Assembly: GCA_007136595.1 (NCBI GenBank)
Contig: SLGQ01000013.1
Span: forward strand, 1-5,100
Length of the DNA stretch: 5,100 bases
Source: Candidatus Sumerlaeota bacterium
Lineage (GTDB): Bacteria; UBP6; UBA1177
Reading direction: 5' to 3'
Part shown: positions 1-5,100 of the stretch, piece after piece
Layout of the letters: the number at the start of each line of letters is the position of its first letter
How positions within the stretch are numbered: the stretch's first letter is position 1
Position numbers and translations under genes: made by a program
The notes under the pieces: model-generated
Told to the model about the DNA's origin: nothing
Database searches by the model: none
What the model saw: only the letters and a program-made list of their open reading frames with translations

Positions 1-1
1 G

Positions 2-409
2 AAAATCAGCACAAAATACAGTGAATGCATTAACGGAATAGACAGGACAAAAGGAATTGTTGTAGAGAGAAACAAAATGACAGGAGCGTTCATATACGAA
101 CACTCACCCTTTCATATTTTCTGGGACACACTGGCTTCAGGAGATGAAAATCTGAGGTTCGATGCATTCGCAGCAGTTGCAATTGACGGAGTTGTAACGG
201 AAAAAGAGCTTAAAAACCAAGACCTGACCGACCTTAAAGATGAAGAAGGAAATCCGCTTAGAGATGAAAATGGAAAAAGGGTAAGATACAATGATAACGG
301 AATGCTTCCTTTTGACGATCTCACTCTTAAAGCATTTGTAAGCTATGCTGCCAGAGCGGGAATTCATTTTAACGGAGTTGGATTTTGTAATTATGAAGCG
401 TTGGATTAG
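2..409 (+). CDS. C-terminal part of an unknown protein with a degenerate EF-hand-like loop (5' end outside window)
   Basis: The frame is open from base 2 to the TAG at 407-409 (135 residues), with no stop before the first in-frame ATG at 77. That ATG has no convincing Shine-Dalgarno sequence, and the residues before it look like normal coding sequence. I therefore read this as the end of a longer gene, not a 110-residue protein. I do not recognise the family with certainty. Visible features: a stretch HSPFHIFWDTL (residues 34-44); then AVAIDGVVTEKEL (58-70), which fits the EF-hand loop at positions 5, 6, 8 and 12 (Asp62, Gly63, Val65, Glu69) but has Ala at positions 1 and 3; then an Asp/Glu/Asn-rich segment; and cysteines at residues 9 and 129, which could form a disulfide in an exported protein. 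Calcium binding is doubtful given the missing acidic residues. The next gene starts one base after the stop, so it is probably cotranscribed with the TonB module. A secreted or surface role is inference. Confidence 0.75.
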   Translation, partial: KISTKYSECINGIDRTKGIVVERNKMTGAFIYEHSPFHIFWDTLASGDENLRFDAFAAVAIDGVVTEKELKNQDLTDLKDEEGNPLRDENGKRVRYNDNGMLPFDDLTLKAFVSYAARAGIHFNGVGFCNYEALD

Positions 410-410
410 C

Positions 411-1172
411 ATGAAAAAGTTATTTGTTTTTGCACTTTTTATAAGCTTTTTAAATATTTCAGCAGAGAGCAGCATCCTCAAAAAATATGCCGCAAATCTT
501 TCTGAACTCAGAAAAGAGATACAGATAATAATAAACGATATTGAAAGAGAAAAGACCATTTCATCTTCGGATATATTGAGTCTTGCTGACAGAAAAAACT
601 CTCTTGAAAATGAATTGCGCATCATAAATATGGAACTGCTTGAAGCGGAAAGAAAAAAGAACAGCTATGCGGAAACAATAAGAAAACATGAAGCACCTTT
701 TGAAAAAACCAAAGCTGTTCTTGTTGAAAAAATTGATCTTCTTGCAGAAACCGTAAAGAACGGAATACCTTTCCGTATCGAAGAAAGAATAAACTATCTG
801 GAAGAAATCAAATCTGAGATACTGTCTTTAAAAGGGGATATGGAATTTTCTTCTATGAAACTTTTCCAATTCATAGAAGATGAACTGAAAATGAGCAAAG
901 AAACTGTGCTTACAAAAATTCCTCTTAAAATTGAAAGCGATGACACTCCTGTCCTTACAAATGTGATCCGTGTCGGCACCTTAATGTTGCTCACCGAAAG
1001 AAATGGAAAATATGGTATGGTACATAGAGACGCCAAAGGAAGTTGGACATTCAGAGAAATAAAAGAGAAAAAAGAAGTAAAGAAGACGGGATTGCTATTT
1101 GATTCTTTTAACAAAAAAATTAACAGCGGTTTCTTTCACATTCCTGTTGTTAACGAGGGGGGTGATAATTGA
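411..1172 (+). CDS. DUF3450-like periplasmic coiled-coil protein of a TonB2-type operon
   Basis: A 253-residue protein. I chose the ATG at 411 because it begins directly with a signal peptide (MKKLFVFALF..., likely cleaved after ISA, residue 18). In-frame starts at 345 and 393 would bury this signal behind a charged extension and overlap the previous gene. Residues about 24-100 are Lys/Glu-rich with heptad-like hydrophobics, a probable coiled coil. Residues 118-135 (GIPFRIEERINYLEEIKS) resemble the conserved 'PF..EER...L' segment of DUF3450 proteins, and residues 185-212 (VIRVGTL...GSW) resemble the C-terminal beta-strand motif of that family. DUF3450 genes are known to sit immediately before ttpC in TonB2-type operons; their exact role is not established. 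The product is probably a periplasmic partner of TtpC, which has the same architecture and whose start codon overlaps this stop. The Shine-Dalgarno sequence is weak, so translation may depend on coupling to the gene ending one base upstream. Confidence 0.85.
   Translation: MKKLFVFALFISFLNISAESSILKKYAANLSELRKEIQIIINDIEREKTISSSDILSLADRKNSLENELRIINMELLEAERKKNSYAETIRKHEAPFEKTKAVLVEKIDLLAETVKNGIPFRIEERINYLEEIKSEILSLKGDMEFSSMKLFQFIEDELKMSKETVLTKIPLKIESDDTPVLTNVIRVGTLMLLTERNGKYGMVHRDAKGSWTFREIKEKKEVKKTGLLFDSFNKKINSGFFHIPVVNEGGDN
1155..1162 (+). promoter_or_regulatory. Strong Shine-Dalgarno for ttpC
   Basis: GAGGGGGG lies 6 bases before the TTG at 1169 and supports that codon as the start. A GTG in the same frame at 1163 sits directly against this motif, which is too close for normal ribosome spacing. 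The motif is inside the last codons of the DUF3450-like gene. Confidence 0.75.
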
Positions 1173-2452
1173 TTAAAAAAATATCTGCCTTCTTTATAAT
1201 ACTTATTACCACAACCCTGTTAAGCGGACAAACCATCCCTTCTTTTAAAGAAGCGTATCTTAACGAAAAGAGGGAGCTTACATCAGAAAAGAAATCTCTT
1301 GAAAACCTGCTTTCCGATCTGACAGAAAGAAACAGGTACCATAGAAAAAATCTTCTTAATGAAATAACATCTTTAGAACAGGAAGTTATTGAACAGAAAA
1401 CCCGCCTTGAATCATTGCTCAAAGAAAATACCGTCCTGAAAAGCCGTGTTGATTCTTTCGTTGAAAACAAAAATATATCCATTTCATCCATAAATAACTT
1501 TTTAATGCAGACAGGAAAAGGCAATATCAAGAAATATGATGATGAAAACCCGGATATCGGCACTCTTCTTGACAAAGCAATAAATATTATTGACAAAAGC
1601 GGCAGGATCTATGTGGAAGAAGGTTCTTTTTTTGACATAAATGGAAAAAAGAAAACAGGAAAAATAATAAAAATCGGTAATATAACTGACATTGCTTTAT
1701 CTGAAACAAGTGCAGGAATAACAAGAAACAATCCTGACGGTTCTCTTTCTATTGTAATGGAATCTGCTCCTGATCAAATCAAAAGAGTTTTAACAAATGG
1801 AAGCGGTGCAATTGTACCGGTCTTCATAAATCAAAGTTCAGAACATTTTGAGCCTGCTGGTAAAAAAAGTTTCATAGATACAGTAAATAAAGGGGGAATA
1901 ATTGCATGGATAATTCTTTTCCTTGGTTTTACTGCAATGGTGTTCCTGACAGAAAGATTTATCTATCTGAAAATAAATTCAACGGACTTCAATAAAATAT
2001 CGCAACTGCTGTTGTCAGGAAAAATAAAAGAAGTTGATGCGGAAAAAATGGGTTCTTTCGGTAAAGTCGCGTCCATGATACACAAAAACAGAAACAAAGA
2101 GAGAGAACTTCTCGAAGAGATCGCTAAAGAAGGAATCCTTAAAGAAATACCTAAACTTGAAAGATTTTTTGCGGTATCTTCCGTGGTTGCTGTCACCTCT
2201 CCCCTTCTTGGTCTTCTTGGAACGGTAACAGGAATGATATCTACATTTGAAGTTATTACAGTTTTTGGCACAGGTGACCCTAAAATGTTGTCAGGAGGAA
2301 TATCAGAGGCTCTTATTACAACTGAGTTCGGATTAGCCGTTGCAGTTCCGGTTCTGATAGTCCACACTCTTCTTTCAAGATGGTCTGAAAGAATTTCTGA
2401 CAACATGGAAAGAGAATCTCTTTCTCTTATAAACAAGTTGAAGGAGAAATAA
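1169..2452 (+). CDS. ttpC: TtpC-type protein: periplasmic coiled coil fused to a MotA/TolQ/ExbB proton-channel domain
   Basis: A 427-residue protein, about twice the length of a normal ExbB. It starts at a TTG that shares bases with the preceding TGA (TTGA overlap at 1169-1172), preceded by a strong Shine-Dalgarno. An N-terminal signal peptide (residues 1 to about 21) is followed by a probable coiled coil (about 26-100) and a small beta-rich region (about 145-220). These would lie in the periplasm. The first channel helix is at about 243-262, followed by a cytoplasmic loop to about 330. TM2 is at about 335-356 (SPLLGLLGTVTGM) and TM3 at about 380-402 (SEALITTEFGLAVAVP), then a basic tail. Thr352 and Thr384/385 match the conserved pore threonines of the ExbB/TolQ family, and Glu380 corresponds to the ExbB TM3 glutamate. 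In Vibrio, TtpC is required with ExbB2/ExbD2/TonB2 for iron-siderophore uptake and is thought to bridge the periplasm; that role here is inferred from architecture and gene order. The exact substrate cannot be told. Confidence 0.9.
   Translation: MIKKISAFFIILITTTLLSGQTIPSFKEAYLNEKRELTSEKKSLENLLSDLTERNRYHRKNLLNEITSLEQEVIEQKTRLESLLKENTVLKSRVDSFVENKNISISSINNFLMQTGKGNIKKYDDENPDIGTLLDKAINIIDKSGRIYVEEGSFFDINGKKKTGKIIKIGNITDIALSETSAGITRNNPDGSLSIVMESAPDQIKRVLTNGSGAIVPVFINQSSEHFEPAGKKSFIDTVNKGGIIAWIILFLGFTAMVFLTERFIYLKINSTDFNKISQLLLSGKIKEVDAEKMGSFGKVASMIHKNRNKERELLEEIAKEGILKEIPKLERFFAVSSVVAVTSPLLGLLGTVTGMISTFEVITVFGTGDPKMLSGGISEALITTEFGLAVAVPVLIVHTLLSRWSERISDNMERESLSLINKLKEK
2441..2448 (+). promoter_or_regulatory. 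Strong Shine-Dalgarno for exbB
   Basis: AAGGAGAA ends 5 bases before the ATG at 2454, near-ideal spacing. It lies within the last codons of ttpC, whose TAA ends one base before the exbB start. Confidence 0.8.
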
Positions 2453-2453
2453 A

Positions 2454-3014
2454 ATGACTGCCATGCTCCAAAAAACTATAGTTTTTTTTCAAAATGGCGG
2501 CTATGTTATGTGGTTTCTTATGCTCAACTCGATATTTGTCTGGTATTTCATACTTCTTAGAAGTTTCCGTTTAAAAAAATGTTCTTTAGACAGTGACTGC
2601 AAACACATTGCCTGCTCTGCCAAAAGGGTGTTTTCCGCCCAATCTGAAAAAGGATCTGAGAGTTATATAAAAGAACTTCAGCTTACCCACCTTACAGCAA
2701 CAACAGAGCTTAAGAAACATAAAAAAGTGATAAAAACGCTTATCACCGTTGCACCACTTTTAGGTTTGCTTGGAACAGTCAGTGGAATGGTTGAAACATT
2801 CAGATCATTGCAGTTCATGGAATTTACAGCACAAAGCGGTGGAATTTCCGGCGGTATATCTCAAGCTCTTACAACAACCCAAGTCGGAATAGGTATCGCT
2901 GTTCCAGCAATGATAATTTCAAGGATTCTTGACTCAAGAGAAAGAGAGCAAACTATCGGACTTGAAAAAATGTTTAATTCTTTAATGCAGAAAACCGGTG
3001 CTGCAAATGAGTGA
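2454..3014 (+). CDS. exbB: ExbB-type proton channel subunit (MotA/TolQ/ExbB family)
   Basis: A 186-residue inner-membrane protein with the three-helix ExbB layout. TM1 is at about 17-36 (YVMWFLMLNSIFVWYFILL), followed by a cytoplasmic loop to about 92. TM2 is at about 94-113 (ITVAPLLGLLGTVSGM) and TM3 at about 137-158 (QALTTTQVGIGIAVPAMI), ending in a charged tail. Thr108 and Thr141/142 match the family's pore threonines. With ExbD it should form the proton-driven motor for TonB. It is shorter than E. coli ExbB (244 residues) and has only a short N-terminal segment, as expected for the ExbB2 class. At the position of the ExbB TM3 glutamate (E. coli Glu176) this protein has Gln137, while the neighbouring TtpC keeps Glu. 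The start has a strong Shine-Dalgarno. An alternative ATG at 2463 is possible but less well spaced. A run of eight T (2482-2489) encodes two Phe early in the gene. Confidence 0.95.
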   Translation: MTAMLQKTIVFFQNGGYVMWFLMLNSIFVWYFILLRSFRLKKCSLDSDCKHIACSAKRVFSAQSEKGSESYIKELQLTHLTATTELKKHKKVIKTLITVAPLLGLLGTVSGMVETFRSLQFMEFTAQSGGISGGISQALTTTQVGIGIAVPAMIISRILDSREREQTIGLEKMFNSLMQKTGAANE

Positions 3015-3417
3015 ACTTGGAAATATCAGAAAAAAGAAACGAGAAGATGAGGGAATAAATGTAACACCTCTTGTTGATATGATTTTCATTCTTCTTATAT
3101 TTTTCATAGTTACCACAACTTTTGTAAAAGACCTCAAGGTTGACATAGAAAGACCCGGAGCAAAAAGCGGTGAAAACATTGATGAAAGATCTATCAGAGT
3201 TGCAGTGGCAATTGACGGCTCTGTTTTTGTAAATGGAAATCCCGTTAACAGTTGGATGGTTCAGTCATCGGTTTCTTCGCTCCTTGACAGAGACAGCTCT
3301 GTTCCTGTTCTTATTGTTGCCGACAGAAGAATAGAAACCGGAGTACTTATAGATATTGTTGACCAGTGCAGACTTGCCGGAGCTATTAATGTTGGAGTGG
3401 ATGTAGAAAGAAAATGA
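3007..3417 (+). CDS. exbD: ExbD-type biopolymer transport protein
   Basis: A 136-residue single-pass inner-membrane protein. I chose the ATG at 3007, giving an 8-base overlap with exbB. An in-frame GTG at 2998 would add only three residues and has no better ribosome-binding site. The protein shows a short charged cytoplasmic N-terminus and then the family signature INVTPLVDMIFILLIFF (residues 17-33). It includes Asp24 in the membrane helix, equivalent to the essential proton-carrying Asp25 of E. coli ExbD. The helix runs to about residue 41, followed by a periplasmic domain (44-136) with the usual end pattern of ExbD/TolR, including VLIVADRRIETGVLIDIVD (100-118) and GAINVGV (125-131). It should work inside the ExbB/TtpC ring to convert the proton gradient into motion of TonB. 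There is no clear Shine-Dalgarno sequence, so translation is probably coupled to exbB. Length is close to the family norm (about 140). TolR is an alternative by family, but the tonB gene next door favours ExbD. Confidence 0.95.
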   Translation: MSELGNIRKKKREDEGINVTPLVDMIFILLIFFIVTTTFVKDLKVDIERPGAKSGENIDERSIRVAVAIDGSVFVNGNPVNSWMVQSSVSSLLDRDSSVPVLIVADRRIETGVLIDIVDQCRLAGAINVGVDVERK

Positions 3418-4061
3418 TATTTGAATTAACCATTTACCATAAGTTATCATCTCTTTTTTTTGCAGTGGCGATTACAATTTTTACGATCATTTTTGTTTCA
3501 CAGCTTTCCGGAAGTCCGAAACAAGAAAAGGAGACAAGGGTGGCAAACAATCTATTTACTCCTGTTGTTGAAAAACCAATAAAAAGGAGTCAGGAAATAA
3601 AAAAAGAAGAAGTTATAGAAAAGAAAACTTTATCAAAAAGCGAGCTGCTCGCCTTAAACCTTCCTTCAATGATAGGGACACCGTATTCCGTTGATGTCAG
3701 CGGAAAAATATCGTTGAGCGATGATCTGAAAAAAGATATGGTTTCCTCCATAAGTGACAACAAGGTGGAAGTTTTTGCTCAGGGGATGGTCGAGAAAGTT
3801 CCTGAAGTGATCTTTAAACCTAAAATGACCTATCCGGGCAAAGCAAGAAGTGAAGGTATAGAAGGAAGTGTAACCTTAAAAATACTTGTTGAAAGCTCAG
3901 GAAATATAAAGGAAGTGATCGTGCTTGAAAGCGATCCTCCGGGAGTATTTGAAGCCGCCGCTGTAAGCGATATAAAGAGATGGCGGTTCAAACCGGGGAT
4001 ACACAAAGGAAAAGAAGTAAGCGTCTGGGTTATTGAAACTGTTACTTATAAATTAAGATGA
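3414..4061 (+). CDS. tonB: TonB energy transducer, TonB2-like with short linker
   Basis: A 215-residue protein overlapping exbD by ATGA (3414-3417). A short cytoplasmic start precedes a single membrane anchor (about residues 12-31). A periplasmic linker of about 95 residues follows, which is Lys/Glu-rich (36-75) and has few prolines, unlike the long Pro-Lys/Pro-Glu linker of E. coli TonB. The TonB C-terminal domain covers about 130-215: the YP pair (Tyr140-Pro141), GIEGSVTLKILVE (148-160), a Gly162 turn, the helix with VFEAAAVSDIKRWRFKP (178-194), and the final strand ending VTYKLR. This domain binds the TonB box of outer-membrane receptors. The short linker fits the TonB2 class, in which TtpC supplies additional periplasmic reach; that link is inference. 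No clear Shine-Dalgarno sequence is visible, so translational coupling is likely. Eight T in a row (3454-3461) encode part of the anchor helix. Receptor identity and ligand cannot be deduced. Confidence 0.93.
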   Translation: MIFELTIYHKLSSLFFAVAITIFTIIFVSQLSGSPKQEKETRVANNLFTPVVEKPIKRSQEIKKEEVIEKKTLSKSELLALNLPSMIGTPYSVDVSGKISLSDDLKKDMVSSISDNKVEVFAQGMVEKVPEVIFKPKMTYPGKARSEGIEGSVTLKILVESSGNIKEVIVLESDPPGVFEAAAVSDIKRWRFKPGIHKGKEVSVWVIETVTYKLR

Positions 4062-5100
4062 AAAGAAGTGCTTTGTTTTTATCATTTATTATTATGTTTT
4101 TTTCAATAAACGGAAAAGTTATAGTTCAAAAAGATGAGGAACTTTCCATTCAATATCACCCTTATCTTGAGATGGTTATTCAATCAATAGAATCAGGGGA
4201 TTACCATCAGGCAGTCAAAGACCTGCAAAAAGCCCGTGATTGTTACAACAAAAAGAAAGAGGCTTGCGGATTTTTATATCCGGACTACATGCAGCTTGCC
4301 GGACTGGTATATATGGAGTTTAATCAGTATGAAAGAGCTGAAAATGCTTTTAATGAAGTGTTAAAGCAAAATCCCGAAAGGAAAAATATCCTCCTTTTTT
4401 TAGGAGAATCCCTTTTCAGGCAATCCCGCTATAAAGAAGCTGTTAAATATTTAAAAGAGGGCTTTGAAGAAGGAAAGGATAAGCCTTCATACTTTGCTCT
4501 GAGATCAGAATCTGAAAAAAGAAGCGGCTTGACAAATGATGCGGCAGATACCCTCAGAACAGGGATAAAACTTCATAAAAACAATCCGCTCATATTAAGA
4601 CAGGCAGTGGTTCTTTTTGCGGAAAACGGTTTTCCTGAAAGTGCCGCAGAAATTTTAAGGAACAACCGAAAACATATTACAGAAAGCGATTCCCTCTATC
4701 TCTATATTGCCGAAAAATTCATCAAGGAGGGATCTTTTCAAAAGGCTGTTCTTATCCTTGAAGAAGCCAAAATAGTCCATCCATCAAAAGAATCTGTTGC
4801 TGAAATGCTCGCGTTTGTTTATGCGGAAGCAGGAATGTCTGAGATATCCGGACAGATCTTTAAGAAAGTTGCAAAAAGTAATCCGGAAATGGCTTTTAAC
4901 TCTTCAGAACAGTTTCGCATTGCAGGAAACTTTAAAGAATCATTGAGGGTTAACAGATTCATTCCGGAAGAAAAACTGAGGTTGAAACAAAAATTCATGA
5001 CATATCTTTCAATGAAAGATTTTTTAAGGGCATATTCTCTTTCTTTCAAGCTTATTGAAATGTATCCTGATGATGACGAGATTTTATATCATTTTGCATA
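4058..5100 (+). CDS. Exported TPR-repeat protein of the TonB2-type operon (3' end outside window)
   Basis: An open frame starts at the ATG at 4058 (ATGA overlap with the tonB stop) and runs without a stop to the window edge: 347 codons and an incomplete one. The N-terminus (MKRSALFLSFIIMFFSING) is a signal peptide or membrane anchor, so the protein is probably periplasmic or membrane-tethered. From about residue 36 it is a series of helical hairpins of TPR type. Clear ones are at about 38-65, 74-107 (LAGLVYMEFNQYERAENAF), 108-141 (GESLFRQSRYKEAVKYL), 142-175 and 210-242 (AEKFIKEGSFQKAVLILEEA). More degenerate ones run to about 340. Cys62 and Cys70 lie in or near the first hairpin and could pair in the periplasm. 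A TPR gene directly after tonB is typical of TonB2-type operons; it is likely a protein-interaction scaffold for the complex, but its exact role is not shown by sequence. No Shine-Dalgarno sequence is visible before the start. Confidence 0.88.
   Translation, partial: MKRSALFLSFIIMFFSINGKVIVQKDEELSIQYHPYLEMVIQSIESGDYHQAVKDLQKARDCYNKKKEACGFLYPDYMQLAGLVYMEFNQYERAENAFNEVLKQNPERKNILLFLGESLFRQSRYKEAVKYLKEGFEEGKDKPSYFALRSESEKRSGLTNDAADTLRTGIKLHKNNPLILRQAVVLFAENGFPESAAEILRNNRKHITESDSLYLYIAEKFIKEGSFQKAVLILEEAKIVHPSKESVAEMLAFVYAEAGMSEISGQIFKKVAKSNPEMAFNSSEQFRIAGNFKESLRVNRFIPEEKLRLKQKFMTYLSMKDFLRAYSLSFKLIEMYPDDDEILYHFA

Noticed and set aside
77..409. A complete 110-residue gene starting at the ATG at 77
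   Set aside because: The frame is open to the window start, the ATG lacks a good ribosome-binding site, and the upstream residues look coding, so this is more likely the tail of a longer gene.
345..410. Longer N-terminus for the DUF3450-like protein, starting at 345 or 393
   Set aside because: It would overlap the previous gene and place a charged extension before an otherwise standard signal peptide that begins at 411.
137..625. Open reading frame of 162 codons on the minus strand
   Set aside because: It lies antisense across the end of one well-supported gene and the start of another, has Ser/Phe/Ile-rich composition typical of antisense of AT-rich coding sequence, and shows no family motif.
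1157..1162. Run of six G as a possible phase-variable tract
   Set aside because: Six bases is short for slippage, and the run is simply explained as the ttpC Shine-Dalgarno sequence.
1163..1180. AT-rich TGATAATTGATTA resembling part of a Fur box
   Set aside because: It matches the consensus only in part, lies on the start codon of ttpC inside the operon, and AT-rich sequence gives such matches by chance.
794..1596. Two further minus-strand open frames (794-1114 and 1150-1596), plus shorter ones at 112-324, 2982-3179, 3265-3450 and 4819-5049
   Set aside because: All are shadows of the sense genes without recognisable domains, ribosome-binding sites or room for promoters.
1627..1633. Poly-T runs (here and at 2482 and 3454) as intrinsic terminators
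   Set aside because: They lie inside coding regions, and I see no GC-rich hairpin immediately before them.
1963..2436. Open reading frame of 157 codons on the minus strand
   Set aside because: It is antisense to the most conserved channel helices of ttpC. The sense strand has clear family motifs; the antisense product does not.

Overview
The window looks like one tightly packed operon, read entirely on the + strand, from an AT-rich diderm (Gram-negative-type) bacterium. The diderm assignment rests on the presence of a whole TonB energy-transduction module, which only makes sense with an outer membrane. Codon choice leans strongly to AGA (Arg), GGA (Gly), CTT (Leu) and AAA (Lys) throughout. 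I cannot name the phylum from the sequence alone.

Layout: (1) 2-409, the 3' end of a gene of unknown function whose product carries a degenerate EF-hand-like loop and two widely spaced cysteines. (2) 411-1172, a DUF3450-like periplasmic coiled-coil protein with a signal peptide. (3) 1169-2452, a TtpC-type protein: signal peptide, periplasmic coiled coil, then a MotA/TolQ/ExbB channel domain. (4) 2454-3014, a short ExbB. (5) 3007-3417, ExbD. (6) 3414-4061, TonB. (7) 4058 to the window end, a secreted TPR-repeat protein cut off by the window edge. Every junction is either a 1-base gap or an overlap of 4 or 8 bases, so no internal promoter or terminator has room between genes. The promoter and any Fur-type operator must lie upstream of the window, or inside a coding region.

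The gene order DUF3450 - ttpC - exbB - exbD - tonB - TPR is the known order of the TonB2-type (TtpC-dependent) systems best studied in Vibrio. The ExbB/ExbD pair uses the proton gradient. TonB carries that energy across the periplasm to outer-membrane receptors for siderophores, haem, cobalamin or other ligands. TtpC, and probably the DUF3450 and TPR proteins, are periplasmic accessories of that version. The module is therefore a recognised system rather than a new one. The less familiar points are: the unknown upstream protein apparently tied into the same transcript; a gapless resemblance between the periplasmic domains of the first two accessory proteins; paired Glu/Gln differences between the two channel subunits; and ribosome-binding sites that are strong before ttpC and exbB but weak before the downstream genes.

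No RNA genes, mobile elements, CRISPR arrays or substantial non-coding stretches are visible.
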